Shown: one piece after another, positions 1-9,452 of the stretch
How the letters are laid out: each line of letters begins with the position of its first letter
Numbering within the stretch: the stretch's first letter is position 1
Source: Paenisporosarcina antarctica
Lineage (GTDB): Bacteria > Bacillota > Bacilli > Bacillales_A > Planococcaceae
NCBI RefSeq assembly: GCF_004367585.1
Contig: NZ_CP038015.1
Span: forward strand, 1,556,001 to 1,620,000
Direction of reading: 5' to 3'
DNA length: 64,000 nt
Notes under the pieces: generated by a model
What the model was told of the DNA's origin: nothing
The model's database searches: none
The model's input: the letters and a program-made list of their open reading frames with translations, nothing else
Program-made: the position numbers and the translations under genes

Positions 1-32
1 ATAGACAGAATTATTTAATAGAGGTGAGCTAT

Positions 33-486
33 GTGAAAGTTGATAATACGCAAGAGAATTTGGAATGTTTAGGATGTACATTGGCGAATCAAGATTTAGT
101 AGTTCATGTGGTTTATGAAGATAAATTTGTTTGTTGCATTTTAGACCACGACCGAGGGACACATTTTAATATTACCTAAGAAACATTTTGGCGATTTAGA
201 TGAACTTGATTTAGAAACAGCGATTGCCATAATGGAAGCATCTCAACTACTTTCAATAGCTTTTAATAAAATATATAAACCCGAAGGTATAACCATATGT
301 CAAGATGGTGGTATATTATTTAATGATTTGTCTAATTACCATTTGCACGAGGTACCAAGGTATGAAAATCAATCTTTTGCTAGTTTTTACACAGAAGAAC
401 CTTGGAGTAATGAAGATATTAAAAACAAAATGCCAAGTACACGGGATGAATTAGTGAAAATTATCGGTGAGTTATTAGTACAATAG
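33..486 (+). pseudogene. HIT-family protein, frameshifted
   Basis: This was a HIT-superfamily (histidine triad) nucleotide hydrolase or transferase. A GTG start at 33 follows the site GAGGTGAG and opens a frame reading ENLECLGCTLAN, the usual CxxC opening of this subgroup, but it stops with TAA at 177-179. The rest (EGHILILPKKHFGDLDELD, then the C-terminal half to 486) continues in another frame. The break falls at the LDHDP-x-NEGH loop around 150-160, where family members carry two or three more residues, so a short deletion, about 8 bases, explains it. The YHLHEVPRY stretch keeps the HxH core of this subgroup's triad. An ATG at 232 could give an 84-residue C-terminal fragment, but it has no good ribosome binding site. 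A sequencing error cannot be excluded. Confidence 0.8.
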
Positions 487-507
487 TCAAAATAGAATAC
501 CAATTAA

Positions 508-550
508 AGAGTGAAAAAACACTGCCTTCCAGCGGTGTTTTTTTACTCTT
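508..550. terminator. Bidirectional rho-independent terminator
   Basis: The arm AAGAGTGAAAAAACACTGC pairs with GCGGTGTTTTTTTACTCTT around the loop CTTCCA. It is A-rich on the left and T-rich on the right, so it can act in both directions. It ends the HIT-family locus. Confidence 0.75.
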
Positions 551-809
551 TTCTAGCTGGATAATTGTAGTATTCCGATCTCCTCTTATCGCTAAACAAT
601 TGCTAATTCCTATGCTAACACAAGCTCTATTTGAGTAAATAGTTGATGTATAAATGTTAAAAGACCGCTAATTCAAATGCGAATTAACGGTTTATTTTGA
701 TGTTTAATTGTGTTGTGTACAGCGAACTGAACGGCTTACCAATGTTTTTATAGTCCCTTTTTATATGGTTTTAATGTCTTACATTCCGGTTATCAATTCG
801 GCATCTTTC
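551..809. other. Intergenic stretch with a second imperfect hairpin
   Basis: There is no credible gene between the HIT remnant and the end of yfkAB. An inverted repeat at 664-692 (ACCGCTAATTC / GAATTAACGGT, one mismatch) is followed by TTTATTTT and may be a weak terminator. Nothing else is recognisable. Confidence 0.4.
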
Positions 810-1925
810 TCATTTAACTGATCCACTTACAAATGTATGGTCTTTGTAGTACATGTTTTTCACTAATACGTTTGGACCAAGGCATTTTACAGCGGGACAA
901 TGGCAGTTCAGTTCTTTTGCAAGAGTCGAGTCTAGCCATAGATCGAATATGTTAGGTAAAGAATCACTTTTGAGATTGCCAAGTACAGGTGCGTCACCAA
1001 AATCAGTCACAATGACTTCTCCAGAGAAAATATTAATATTTAATCGTGAACGTCCATCTGGGTCATTTCGAACAGTTACATTCAATTCTTCTTTCAGTCT
1101 TTGTTGAAGTTTACGATCCTCAATGCTATCGCTACATGGATAAAATGGCAATGTGCCAAATAACATCCAGGTGTTCTTATCTCGGATATCCAATAAATGA
1201 TGAATAGCTTGTCGTGTTTCTTCTAGAGTCAAAGATGACAAACTGCTAGCAAAATCAGAGGGATACATAGGATGAATTTCGTGTCTTGCACATTTCATTT
1301 CTTCTACAACTTGACGATGTATATGCTCTAAGTAAGGTAAAGTCTTTTTATTTAACATGGTTTCTGCAGATACCATTACACCCGCTTCAGATAACATACG
1401 ACTATTTTCAATCATTCGCTTAAATAGTGTAGCGCGCTGCTCGTAGGATGGTTTTCTCTCCATTACTGCAAACCCTGTTTCCACAAACTCGTCCACCGTT
1501 CCCCAGTTATGTGAAATATGTAAAACATCTAAGTAAGGAGCAATCATCATATATCGCTTTGGATCAAGTGTTAAATTCGAGTTAATCTGTGTGCGTACCC
1601 CTCGCTCATGAGCGTATTTTAATAGAGGGAGAACATAATTCGTCATCGACTTTTTCGATAACATCGGTTCACCACCGGTTATGCTTAACGTTTGTAAATG
1701 TGGAATTTCATCTAGACGCTGGCGCAAAAGGTCAAAGGGTAATGCCTCTGGATCTTTCGTTTGTAATGTATAGCCAACTGCACAATGAGCACAACGCATA
1801 TTACAAAGTGTCGTTGTAGTGAACTCAATGTTCGAAAGAGTTAGCTTCCCGTGGATTTCCATATCTAGATAGGCTTCCCAAGGATCGTAGGATGAGGTAA
1901 GTCTCTGCATTGTTGTGTTCTTCAT
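810..1925 (-). CDS. yfkAB: Radical SAM/CxCxxxxC protein YfkAB
   Basis: This is a radical-SAM enzyme of unknown substrate that matches the Bacillus YfkAB family in length (371 residues) and motifs. The N-terminal part reads DPWEAYLDMEIHGKL, followed by the SAM/4Fe-4S motif CNMRCAHC and the ITGGEP strand that binds SAM. The C-terminus carries CHCPAVKC, the CxCxxxxC signature that names the family and presumably binds a second cluster. The open frame extends upstream to 2201, but the ATG at 1925 is preceded by AGAAAGGA at a good distance and gives the family length, so the longer N-terminus is rejected. The gene is divergent from the DCC-family gene. The family is recognised with confidence; the reaction is not known. 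Confidence 0.9.
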   Translation of the reverse strand: MKNTTMQRLTSSYDPWEAYLDMEIHGKLTLSNIEFTTTTLCNMRCAHCAVGYTLQTKDPEALPFDLLRQRLDEIPHLQTLSITGGEPMLSKKSMTNYVLPLLKYAHERGVRTQINSNLTLDPKRYMMIAPYLDVLHISHNWGTVDEFVETGFAVMERKPSYEQRATLFKRMIENSRMLSEAGVMVSAETMLNKKTLPYLEHIHRQVVEEMKCARHEIHPMYPSDFASSLSSLTLEETRQAIHHLLDIRDKNTWMLFGTLPFYPCSDSIEDRKLQQRLKEELNVTVRNDPDGRSRLNINIFSGEVIVTDFGDAPVLGNLKSDSLPNIFDLWLDSTLAKELNCHCPAVKCLGPNVLVKNMYYKDHTFVSGSVK

Positions 1926-2039
1926 TAAGTAAACATCCTTTCTAACATGAAACATTGTCCCATAACTACTTCTTATTGAAAACGTTAGATTGTAGATTTC
2001 AAACGAATTCAAGTAATATAAGAAGAAAAGGTGAATTTT

Positions 2040-2441
2040 ATGGAGTATACAAATCCAATTCTTTTCTACGATGGAAACTGTGGTTTTTGTCAACGTTCGG
2101 TACAATTTGTATTGCAACATGAACAAAGTGAAGTAATGTACTTTACTCCACTTCAAAGTGATCTTGCTACTCAAATTAAAAAAAAGTACCCGGAACTTCA
2201 AAAAAATGATTCAATTATCTTACTTAAGGGAAAAGAACTATTAGTAGAGTCTGATGCAGCTATAGCACTTGCATCCTATTTACGTGCACCGTACCATCTT
2301 TTGAAATACACAAAATTTGTACCGAAAGTGTTTCGCGACAGTGTATATAGGATTATTGCGAAGAATCGACACCGCTTGCTACGCAATAACGAATCGTGTT
2401 TAGTGCCGACGACCCACCAAAGGAAAAGATTTTTGAGTTAA
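2040..2441 (+). CDS. DCC-family thiol-disulfide oxidoreductase (YuxK-like)
   Basis: This is a small (133-residue) DUF393/DCC family protein, predicted to have a thioredoxin-like fold and thiol-disulfide activity. The motif YDGNCGFCQ near residues 10-18 supplies the DxxCxxC signature (D11, C14, C17). Later conserved parts include the F-x-PLQS strand and the basic C-terminal RNRHRLL segment typical of the family. ATG 2040 is chosen over GTG 2031 because GTG 2031 overlaps the ribosome binding site AAAAGGTG. The gene faces away from yfkAB and is followed 18 bp later by the DinB-fold gene, so the two may be cotranscribed. The physiological substrate is unknown. Confidence 0.85.
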   Translation: MEYTNPILFYDGNCGFCQRSVQFVLQHEQSEVMYFTPLQSDLATQIKKKYPELQKNDSIILLKGKELLVESDAAIALASYLRAPYHLLKYTKFVPKVFRDSVYRIIAKNRHRLLRNNESCLVPTTHQRKRFLS

Positions 2442-2459
2442 AGTATAGGGGGTATTTAG

Positions 2460-2948
2460 ATGTTTTTAGAAGACAATAATGCAATCCGAAAAGTGCTATT
2501 TCAGACAGTTGAAGGATTAACAGACGAACAGTTCAACAAAATCCCATCAAATGGAGGTTGGTCTGTAAAACAAATATTTGAACACCTCGTGCGAATGGAA
2601 ACAGTGATTGCGACAAATATCGCAAGAGAACTAAAAAATCCAGATAGCCCAAAGTCGATGAAAAAACCGATTGCACTTTCTACGAATCGTTTAATAAAAG
2701 TGAAAGCCCCAGGTTATACTGCACCAACCAAAGATTATAAAGTAAAAAAAGAAATGGAGAAAGAACTCCATGATACACGTCTATTCTTATTAGATGTCTA
2801 TGAATCAAGCACAAAAGATGTCTTTCTTAAAAAATCATTCAAACATCCCATTTTTGGTCAAGTGCCATTGATCCAATGGTTTCCCTTTGTCGGTCTACAT
2901 GAAAAAAGACATCTAAAACAATTAAAAAAAACAATCGAAATGTTGTAA
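2460..2948 (+). CDS. DinB-fold (DfsB/BstA-like) protein
   Basis: This 162-residue protein fits the DinB_2 four-helix bundle superfamily, which includes metal-dependent thiol S-transferases and damage-inducible proteins. Three histidines fall where the metal site is expected: H42 in the helix ending IFEHLVRME, and H147 and H151 in GLHEKRHLKQL. The N-terminal DEQFNKIPSNGGWSVKQ pattern is typical of the fold. The start is ATG 2460, seven bases after AGGGGG. It lies just downstream of the DCC-family thiol gene, which suggests a shared transcript and perhaps a thiol-related role (inference). No specific substrate can be assigned. Confidence 0.8.
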   Translation: MFLEDNNAIRKVLFQTVEGLTDEQFNKIPSNGGWSVKQIFEHLVRMETVIATNIARELKNPDSPKSMKKPIALSTNRLIKVKAPGYTAPTKDYKVKKEMEKELHDTRLFLLDVYESSTKDVFLKKSFKHPIFGQVPLIQWFPFVGLHEKRHLKQLKKTIEML

Positions 2949-3086
2949 GGTCATAACAAATACTTATCACAACCTATAATCTTTATGTAATTTACTTATA
3001 AACTAGACTGAGTTATGATTAGAAATGGAGAAAAGTCGCTAGCAATAGATGAGAGCCTTTTCATAAATTAAAAGGAGGAAATAGAC

Positions 3087-5795
3087 ATGGCAAAAAGTAA
3101 CTTGCACAATAGCCGCACTTCTTTCGAATTGAACGGTAAAACGTATAACTACTACCGTTTAGCAGCACTAGAAGAAGCAGGGGTAGCAAATGTTTCCAAA
3201 CTTCCTTATTCAATTAAAGTATTACTTGAGTCCGTATTGCGCCAACATGACGGATATGTTATCAAAGATGACCACGTAGAAAAATTGGCAAAATGGGGTA
3301 AGGACGTTGATCCTGAAGCGGAAGTTCCGTTTAAACCATCACGCGTTATCCTTCAAGATTTCACGGGTGTACCAGTAGTTGTTGATTTAGCAGCACTTCG
3401 TTCAGCAATGGCTGAAATGGGTGGAGACCCAGACAAAATCAACCCAGCAATACCGGTTGATTTAGTTATTGACCACTCTGTTCAAGTAGATAAATATGGT
3501 ACATCTGACTCACTTCGCGTTAACATGGAGTTAGAATTCGAACGTAATGCAGAACGTTACCAGTTCCTTAGCTGGGCTCAAAAAGCTTATGACAACTACC
3601 GTGCTGTTCCACCGGCAACGGGTATTGTTCACCAAGTTAACTTAGAGTACTTAGCAAACGTTGTTCATGCAGTAGAAAACGAAGATGGTTCATACGAAAC
3701 GTATCCAGACACATTAGTAGGTACTGACTCACATACAACAATGATTAATGGTATGGGTGTTCTTGGATGGGGCGTTGGCGGAATAGAAGCTGAAGCAGGT
3801 ATGCTTGGTCAGCCTTCATACTTCCCAATACCTGAAGTTATCGGTGTTAAACTAACAGGTGACCTTCCAAACGGAACAACAGCAACTGACTTAGCACTTA
3901 AAGTAACAGAAGTACTTCGTGCACAAGGCGTTGTTGGTAAATTTGTTGAGTTCTTCGGAGCTGGCGTAACAAAATTGCCACTTGCTGATCGTGCGACAAT
4001 TGCTAACATGGCACCTGAATACGGTGCAACTTGTGGTTTCTTCCCAGTTGATGAAGAAACACTTGCATACATGCGTTTAACAAGCCGTGATGAAGAGCAC
4101 ATCCAAGTAGTGAAAGAATATTTAACTGCAAACGGTATGTTCTTTACGGCCGATAATGAAGATCCAACATACACAAACGTTGTGGAACTTGATTTATCTA
4201 AAATTGAGCCAAACATGTCAGGACCTAAACGTCCACAAGATTTAATTCCTTTATCTCAAATGAAACTTGAGTTTAACAAAGCGGTTGTAGCTCCTCAAGG
4301 TAACCAAGGATTCGGTCTATCTAAAAAAGAATTCAAGAAATCTGCAACAATTACATTAGATGGCAAGGAAGTAACAATTCCTACAGGCGCTATTGGAATT
4401 GCAGCAATTACATCATGTACAAATACTTCTAATCCATTCGTTATGATCGGTGCGGGTCTTGTTGCGAAAAAAGCAGCAGAAAAAGGCTTACGTCCACCAG
4501 CATTTGTGAAAACTTCACTTGCTCCAGGTTCAAAAGTAGTAACAGGTTACTTACGTGACGCTGGACTTCTTGAACCACTAAGTGCTGTAGGATTTGACTT
4601 AGTTGGATATGGTTGTACGACTTGTATCGGTAACTCAGGTCCAATGCTTCCAGAAATCGAAAAAGGTATCATTGAAAACGATTTGCTAATTACTTCTGTC
4701 CTTTCAGGTAACCGTAACTTTGAAGGTCGAATTCACCCATTAGTGAAAGCAAACTACTTAGCTTCACCACCACTTGTTGTTGCATATGCACTAGCAGGTA
4801 CGGTAGATATTGATCTTCAAAATGAATCACTTGGGCAAGACCAAGCAGGAAATGATGTATTCTTTGCTGACATTTGGCCAACAACTGATGAAATCAAAGC
4901 AGTTATGCTTAAAACGGTTACACCTGAATTGTTCCGTAGTGAATATGCACGCGTATTTAATGAAAATGAGCGTTGGAATGCGATTGAAACATCAAACGAT
5001 GCATTGTATACATTTGATGAAGATTCAACGTATATTCAAAATCCTCCATACTTTGAAGGATTATCAATTGAGCCAAGCGATATTCAATCGTTAGCTGGAC
5101 TTCGTGTAGTTGCTAAATTTGGGGATTCAATTACAACTGACCATATTTCACCAGCTGGTGCAATTGGTAAAGATACACCTGCAGGTAAATACTTGCGTGA
5201 CCGCGGAGTAGAAGTACGTAACTTTAACTCATACGGCTCTCGTCGTGGTAGTCACGATGTAATGATGCGCGGTACATTTGCTAATATTCGTATTCGTAAC
5301 CAAATCGCATCAGGTACAGAAGGTGGATTCACAACTTACTGGCCAAACGGCGAAATTATGGCAATTTATGATGCTGCTATGAAATACCAAGAAGATGGTA
5401 CTGGCTTAGTTGTTTTAGCAGGTAAAGATTATGGTATGGGATCTTCACGTGACTGGGCAGCTAAAGGGACTAACTTACTAGGCATTAAAATAGTTCTTGC
5501 TGAAAGCTATGAACGTATTCACCGTTCGAACTTAGTAATGATGGGTGTTTTACCACTTCAATACATGGCAGGTCAAAGTGCAGAAACACTTGGCTTAACA
5601 GGGAAAGAAGAAATCAGCGTGAATATTGCTGAAGGAGTAAAACCTCGTGATATCTTAAAAGTTGTAGCTAAATATGCTGACGGTTCTGTAAAAGAATTCG
5701 ACGTTTTAGCACGATTTGACTCAGAAGTAGAAGTTGATTACTATCGTCATGGTGGTATCTTACCAATGGTATTACGTGACAAATTGAAAAACTAA
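3087..5795 (+). CDS. acnA: Aconitate hydratase A
   Basis: Aconitase (citB in Bacillus) interconverts citrate and isocitrate in the TCA cycle. At 902 residues it has the normal length of the bacterial AcnA/IRP1 type. The cluster-binding cysteines are visible: C444 in the TSCTNTSNP motif, and C510 and C513 in [12 protein letters not shown]. The substrate-binding SRDWAAKG loop lies in the swivel domain (about residues 785-795). The start ATG 3087 follows AAAGGAGGAAA at ideal spacing. Related IRP1-type aconitases, including Bacillus CitB, can also bind RNA when the cluster is lost. The gene stands alone and ends in two consecutive hairpins. In Bacillus the next gene is the yneN/yneP group; here a catabolic island is interposed. 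Confidence 0.98.
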   Translation: MAKSNLHNSRTSFELNGKTYNYYRLAALEEAGVANVSKLPYSIKVLLESVLRQHDGYVIKDDHVEKLAKWGKDVDPEAEVPFKPSRVILQDFTGVPVVVDLAALRSAMAEMGGDPDKINPAIPVDLVIDHSVQVDKYGTSDSLRVNMELEFERNAERYQFLSWAQKAYDNYRAVPPATGIVHQVNLEYLANVVHAVENEDGSYETYPDTLVGTDSHTTMINGMGVLGWGVGGIEAEAGMLGQPSYFPIPEVIGVKLTGDLPNGTTATDLALKVTEVLRAQGVVGKFVEFFGAGVTKLPLADRATIANMAPEYGATCGFFPVDEETLAYMRLTSRDEEHIQVVKEYLTANGMFFTADNEDPTYTNVVELDLSKIEPNMSGPKRPQDLIPLSQMKLEFNKAVVAPQGNQGFGLSKKEFKKSATITLDGKEVTIPTGAIGIAAITSCTNTSNPFVMIGAGLVAKKAAEKGLRPPAFVKTSLAPGSKVVTGYLRDAGLLEPLSAVGFDLVGYGCTTCIGNSGPMLPEIEKGIIENDLLITSVLSGNRNFEGRIHPLVKANYLASPPLVVAYALAGTVDIDLQNESLGQDQAGNDVFFADIWPTTDEIKAVMLKTVTPELFRSEYARVFNENERWNAIETSNDALYTFDEDSTYIQNPPYFEGLSIEPSDIQSLAGLRVVAKFGDSITTDHISPAGAIGKDTPAGKYLRDRGVEVRNFNSYGSRRGSHDVMMRGTFANIRIRNQIASGTEGGFTTYWPNGEIMAIYDAAMKYQEDGTGLVVLAGKDYGMGSSRDWAAKGTNLLGIKIVLAESYERIHRSNLVMMGVLPLQYMAGQSAETLGLTGKEEISVNIAEGVKPRDILKVVAKYADGSVKEFDVLARFDSEVEVDYYRHGGILPMVLRDKLKN

Positions 5796-5806
5796 AAATT
5801 TATGAG

Positions 5807-5834
5807 AAGACTGTCCTTATGGGCAGTCTTTTTT
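5807..5834 (+). terminator. acnA rho-independent terminator
   Basis: The hairpin AAGACTGTCC-TTAT-GGGCAGTCTT, with one G-U pair, is followed by TTTTTT. It starts 11 bp after the acnA stop codon. Confidence 0.9.
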
Positions 5835-5856
5835 TCGTAAAGGGATTGCTTATACG

Positions 5857-5897
5857 AAAAGGACGAGCGAAGTGACTGTCACTTCGCTCGTCCTTTT
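5857..5897. terminator. Second hairpin after acnA: 41-bp perfect palindrome
   Basis: The arm AAAAGGACGAGCGAAGTGAC is repeated as its exact reverse complement around a single T, giving a 20-bp perfect inverted repeat. Runs of A on the left and T on the right make it a strong bidirectional terminator. It sits between acnA and the regulator gene, at the boundary of the inserted island. Confidence 0.75.
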
Positions 5898-6060
5898 TGT
5901 TCTTGAACTTATAGTTCGATTCAAAGCGACTAGAAAACCAACTTACATAGTACGGATAGTACGGAAAGATACATGAAATAAAAAATAATTGTTTGTCGAT
6001 AGAAAAAAGGAGGGTGTATTAATTTTATCACTGAATTTTCAATCAAATTAAATATTGCTA

Positions 6061-6069
6061 TGATATAAT
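6061..6069 (+). promoter_or_regulatory. Extended -10 promoter of the SARP-type regulator gene
   Basis: TGATATAAT is a perfect extended -10 (TGnTATAAT) 36 bp before the regulator start. No good -35 is seen at 17 bp, which is compatible with extended -10 promoters or with an activator. Confidence 0.5.
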
Positions 6070-6104
6070 TTTGGTAAATAGTTTGTAAGAGAGGGAAATT
6101 TTAC

Positions 6105-9100
6105 ATGGACGTACCTTTACTGAAGTCAAAAATCGTTCCACCCGTAACCAGTGAAACGTATATGCGTAGGGCTTCTTTAACGCGCACATTTAAACAAATC
6201 TCTTCAAAAAAATGTGCGTTGATTTCAGGTGGAGCAGGATATGGAAAAAGTTCTGCTATTGCTCAATTTATCGCGGATAGTAGAATTAATTGTTCGTGGT
6301 ACACCGTGTCATCTGAAGATGATGATTTGGTTCCGTTTTTAAGATACTTAATCGGTAGCATTCAACGTATCGTTCCTAGTTTTGGGCAACAATTGCTGAA
6401 GGATTTGTCTATTCAACCTTCATTTACTAGTGATAAAGAATTAATAACTTGGCATGCATGGTTTGTAAGTGAGCTAGATCAAATCGCTGAACCTTTAGTA
6501 ATTGTCATTGATGATTATCATTTAATCGATCATGTTTTCTCTATCAATTTTATGGTGGAGAGAATTTTAGAACACTGTCCATCATATGTACATATTGTTT
6601 TGATTTCTCGATCAAAACCTAAATGGACACAGTTATTAAAGCTAAAAATGAATGGACAATTAGTAGAAGTGAATGAAAAAGACTTGGTTTTTACAGAAGA
6701 GGAAATAATTGTTTATTTTGAAGATTATTTTGATCGTCATTTAACAGAAAAAGAATCCAAGTACATTTCGGAAATTACAGAAGGTTGGGCAATTGCTATT
6801 CAATTAATGGCAGTTAAATCTGTAAGTGAAGATAGTAGTTTTAATATTTCTCTAAAACCAGCTATGGAAGATTTATTTCATTATTTGTCCGAAGAAGTAT
6901 TTACTAGATATAAAGAAGAAGAGCAAAGTTGGCTCATGCAATTTTCAGTTTTCCCGACATTTTCTCTGAAATTCATTCAGTTATTTTTTGGTAAGGAAGC
7001 TGTTCACTTCTTACAATCGTTCCGTAATCAACACGGCTTCATTCAACAATTAGGTGAAGGTTCGGTTTTTCGGTATCACGCATTATTTCAACAATATTTA
7101 ATTACTAAATGGAAACACACTAATCTAGTAGAATTTCAAAAGGCACATAAATTAGCTGCAGAACATTTTGAACAGAAAAGCGATTCTATTCGTTTAATTT
7201 ATCATGCACTTCAAAGTAAAGATGTTCATTTTATCACTCAAATTGTCTTGAAAGCTGTGCCTAAGTTATTAAAATTAGGGCAATTTGATTTAATTATAGA
7301 TAGTTTAAAAGAGATTCCTCAAAGTTATTTTGACGAGTATCCAGCACTTTATTACTTTGAAGGAGAAGCTAATCGGTATCTGGCATATTATGAAAAATCA
7401 AAACAAGCCTATCAAAAAAGTTTATTATTAGCTACAGCTAAAAAAGATGCTTTTTATACGAGTTATGCACATGCAGGGCTTGCGCATATCTATTTAGATA
7501 CGATTCAGCCAGGTTTAGCTGATCCGCATTTAGCGAATGCCATATCTTTTGCGAATCAAACGGATGCCATGTCACAGAAAGATATGAGCAATTTAAAGCG
7601 ACAATTTGCAGAAAACCTCGTGAATTTAGGAAAAACAAAAGAAGCAAAAGCTTTTATTGAAGATGAACAATTACCAGAGACTTTATTAATCAATGGTAAT
7701 TTAGATGCACGAATATTATTAAGGATGGGAAAATTATCTGACTCACTTCAATTATTAGAAAATCGCTTGAGAGAAGAAGATATGGTGCCAGACTCACATC
7801 GTGAAACGGCTGTTCTATTAGCTTTACTTAATGCAATGATAGGCAATCTTTCTCGGGCTAGTTACTATGCAACTAAAGGGATTGAAAGTGGAATCAGAGA
7901 AAAATCCAAATTTGTAGAAGCCGTTGGATTGATTAGAAAAGGTCATGCGGAAAGTATAGATCGACATCATTTTTTAGATTCTCCTGATTCTGAGCGTATG
8001 TACCTACAAGCAATCGAAAAAATGGATCAACTGAATGTATCAAGGGGAAAAGCAGAACCGTATTTAGGGTTAGCGCTTTTAAAAGCTAAACAAGGATTAC
8101 AATATGAAGCGTTGATTCTTGCAGAAAAGGGATTAATAGAAACTGAACGTGTTCAAGATGCCTGGTTATCTGCATTTATAAAAATTGGCATAACAATGAT
8201 TTATTGTACATTTCATCAGTATGATCAGGCGAGTAGCTATGCAAAACAAGCAAAAGTTGACTTTACTTTATGTGGAGATTCATTTGGTAAAATGGTTTCT
8301 TCGTTTTGGTTGAGTATTTGTGCATTTGAATTAGAAGACAAAGAACTATTTACACAAGAAATCAAACAGTTTGCTCATATACTTTTGGGAGAACAGTATA
8401 TATTTTTTATTGAAAAAATAACAATGTATGGACCGTTTGATATTCAACAATTCTACCCGCTAATTCAGTATGCGATGAAGAACTGTCCTGATAATGAAGA
8501 AATTCATCGCATAGGTCAACATTTACAAGTAGAGCAACATGTTATTTACCCGGGTTATACTTTACATGTTCAATTACTAGGTCCAATATCTATTTCTTTA
8601 GGTAGAGAGGAAGTAGAAGATCGTAAATGGCAACGTGAAAAAGCAAAAGATTTATTTGTATATTTATTTATCCATAAAAATAGATTTGTTCCAAAAGAGG
8701 AACTGGTGAGTGAACTATTTGGTGGTCAGGATGAAAAGACTGCTGTTCGAGATTTCAAGGTGGCACTTAATGCACTGTATAATGTACTCGAACCAAAAAG
8801 ATTTCCTCGTGCGGAATCTTATTTTATCATTCGTAAACAAACAATGTATCGAATTCATCCTAAAGCAGCAATCGTTAGTGATGTCGAAAAATTTCAACAG
8901 CTAGTTGCTCAAGGATTAGATGAACGAAATCCACAACTGGCTAGTGCATTATTAAAATCAGCTATAGCTTTGTATAGAGGAACTTATTATTTAAATCAAA
9001 ATGTTTACAATTGGTTTCAATTTGAGCAAGACCATTTTCACCAAATTTATTTACAAGTTATTGAAAAGTTAGCTCAGAATGCTACTAGACTCCAGCAATT

Positions 9101-9320
9101 CGAGCAAACCATTTACTGGGCTGAAAAATTAATAAAATTGGATTATACATGGGAAGAAGCATACCGTCTTTTAATGTACGCGTACTATCAAAAAAACAAT
9201 AGATCACAAGCGATTAAGTGGTATGAAAAATGTGTGCAAATGCTCTTAGAAGAGTATGAATTGAAACCCATGGAAACGACAGAACGAATGTTTGAACTGA
9301 TTGCTAATGGATATGCCTAA
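6105..9320 (+). CDS. STAND ATPase/TPR/SARP-type transcriptional activator
   Basis: This is a giant (1071-residue) regulator. Residues about 1-240 form a MalT-like STAND NTPase, with Walker A SGGAGYGKSS (residues 41-50), Walker B VIVIDDYH near 135-142 and the sensor VLISRSKP. Residues about 350-780 are helical, TPR-like repeats suited to sensing a ligand or partner. The C-terminal about 250 residues hold an OmpR-type winged helix (LLGPISISLGREEVEDRKW ... AVRDFKVALNALYNVL) and then a BTAD domain, the architecture of Streptomyces SARPs. The start ATG follows GAGAGGG. The gene has its own promoter and terminator and points into the liv-type operon, so it is inferred to activate that operon. The effector is unknown, possibly a CoA ester or the transported substrate. 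Confidence 0.88.
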   Translation: MDVPLLKSKIVPPVTSETYMRRASLTRTFKQISSKKCALISGGAGYGKSSAIAQFIADSRINCSWYTVSSEDDDLVPFLRYLIGSIQRIVPSFGQQLLKDLSIQPSFTSDKELITWHAWFVSELDQIAEPLVIVIDDYHLIDHVFSINFMVERILEHCPSYVHIVLISRSKPKWTQLLKLKMNGQLVEVNEKDLVFTEEEIIVYFEDYFDRHLTEKESKYISEITEGWAIAIQLMAVKSVSEDSSFNISLKPAMEDLFHYLSEEVFTRYKEEEQSWLMQFSVFPTFSLKFIQLFFGKEAVHFLQSFRNQHGFIQQLGEGSVFRYHALFQQYLITKWKHTNLVEFQKAHKLAAEHFEQKSDSIRLIYHALQSKDVHFITQIVLKAVPKLLKLGQFDLIIDSLKEIPQSYFDEYPALYYFEGEANRYLAYYEKSKQAYQKSLLLATAKKDAFYTSYAHAGLAHIYLDTIQPGLADPHLANAISFANQTDAMSQKDMSNLKRQFAENLVNLGKTKEAKAFIEDEQLPETLLINGNLDARILLRMGKLSDSLQLLENRLREEDMVPDSHRETAVLLALLNAMIGNLSRASYYATKGIESGIREKSKFVEAVGLIRKGHAESIDRHHFLDSPDSERMYLQAIEKMDQLNVSRGKAEPYLGLALLKAKQGLQYEALILAEKGLIETERVQDAWLSAFIKIGITMIYCTFHQYDQASSYAKQAKVDFTLCGDSFGKMVSSFWLSICAFELEDKELFTQEIKQFAHILLGEQYIFFIEKITMYGPFDIQQFYPLIQYAMKNCPDNEEIHRIGQHLQVEQHVIYPGYTLHVQLLGPISISLGREEVEDRKWQREKAKDLFVYLFIHKNRFVPKEELVSELFGGQDEKTAVRDFKVALNALYNVLEPKRFPRAESYFIIRKQTMYRIHPKAAIVSDVEKFQQLVAQGLDERNPQLASALLKSAIALYRGTYYLNQNVYNWFQFEQDHFHQIYLQVIEKLAQNATRLQQFEQTIYWAEKLIKLDYTWEEAYRLLMYAYYQKNNRSQAIKWYEKCVQMLLEEYELKPMETTERMFELIANGYA

Positions 9321-9352
9321 CCTGTTTCGAGTAAATCTCGATACAGGTATTT
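9321..9352 (+). terminator. Terminator of the regulator gene
   Basis: CCTGTTTCGAG-TAAAT-CTCGATACAGG forms an 11-bp stem with one mismatch, followed by TATTTTTATATTT. It starts immediately after the stop codon and separates the regulator from the transport operon. Confidence 0.8.
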
Positions 9353-9365
9353 TTATATTTCTAAA

Positions 9366-9399
9366 TTGTAACTCATTTGTAACTAAGGTTTTATATGAT
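9366..9399 (+). promoter_or_regulatory. Candidate SARP operator and -10 of the transport operon
   Basis: Two identical octamers TTGTAACT (9366-9373 and 9377-9384) repeat with an 11-bp period. The heptamer TTGTAAC of the second copy ends 10 bp before the -10-like TATGAT (9394-9399). SARP regulators are known to bind heptamer direct repeats of 11-bp period just upstream of the -10. The regulator encoded next door ends in a SARP domain, so this is its likely binding site (inference). Confidence 0.5.
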
Positions 9400-9410
9400 A
9401 AAAACGAAAC

Positions 9411-9426
9411 AAGTAATCGCTTACAA
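9411..9426 (+). promoter_or_regulatory. cre-like site (CcpA) downstream of the transport-operon -10
   Basis: AAGTAATCGCTTACAA matches the cre consensus TGWNANCGNTNWCA at 13 of 14 positions; the exception is A for the first T. It lies just after the -10, where CcpA would block transcription, implying glucose repression of the operon. Confidence 0.45.
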
Positions 9427-9452
9427 AAAGTACAAAGAGGAAGGGGATTTTC

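Noticed and set aside
1926-2201. N-terminal extension of YfkAB to 463 residues
   Set aside because: It overlaps the divergent DCC-family gene, lacks a ribosome binding site, and makes the protein longer than its family.
2949-3086. A CcpC-type operator upstream of acnA
   Set aside because: ATAA and TTAT elements occur but not with the expected spacing, and AT-rich DNA gives such matches easily.
6007-6020. A strong ribosome-binding-like AAAAAAGGAGGG upstream of the regulator
   Set aside because: No start codon or open frame follows at a usable distance; it is upstream of the regulator promoter.
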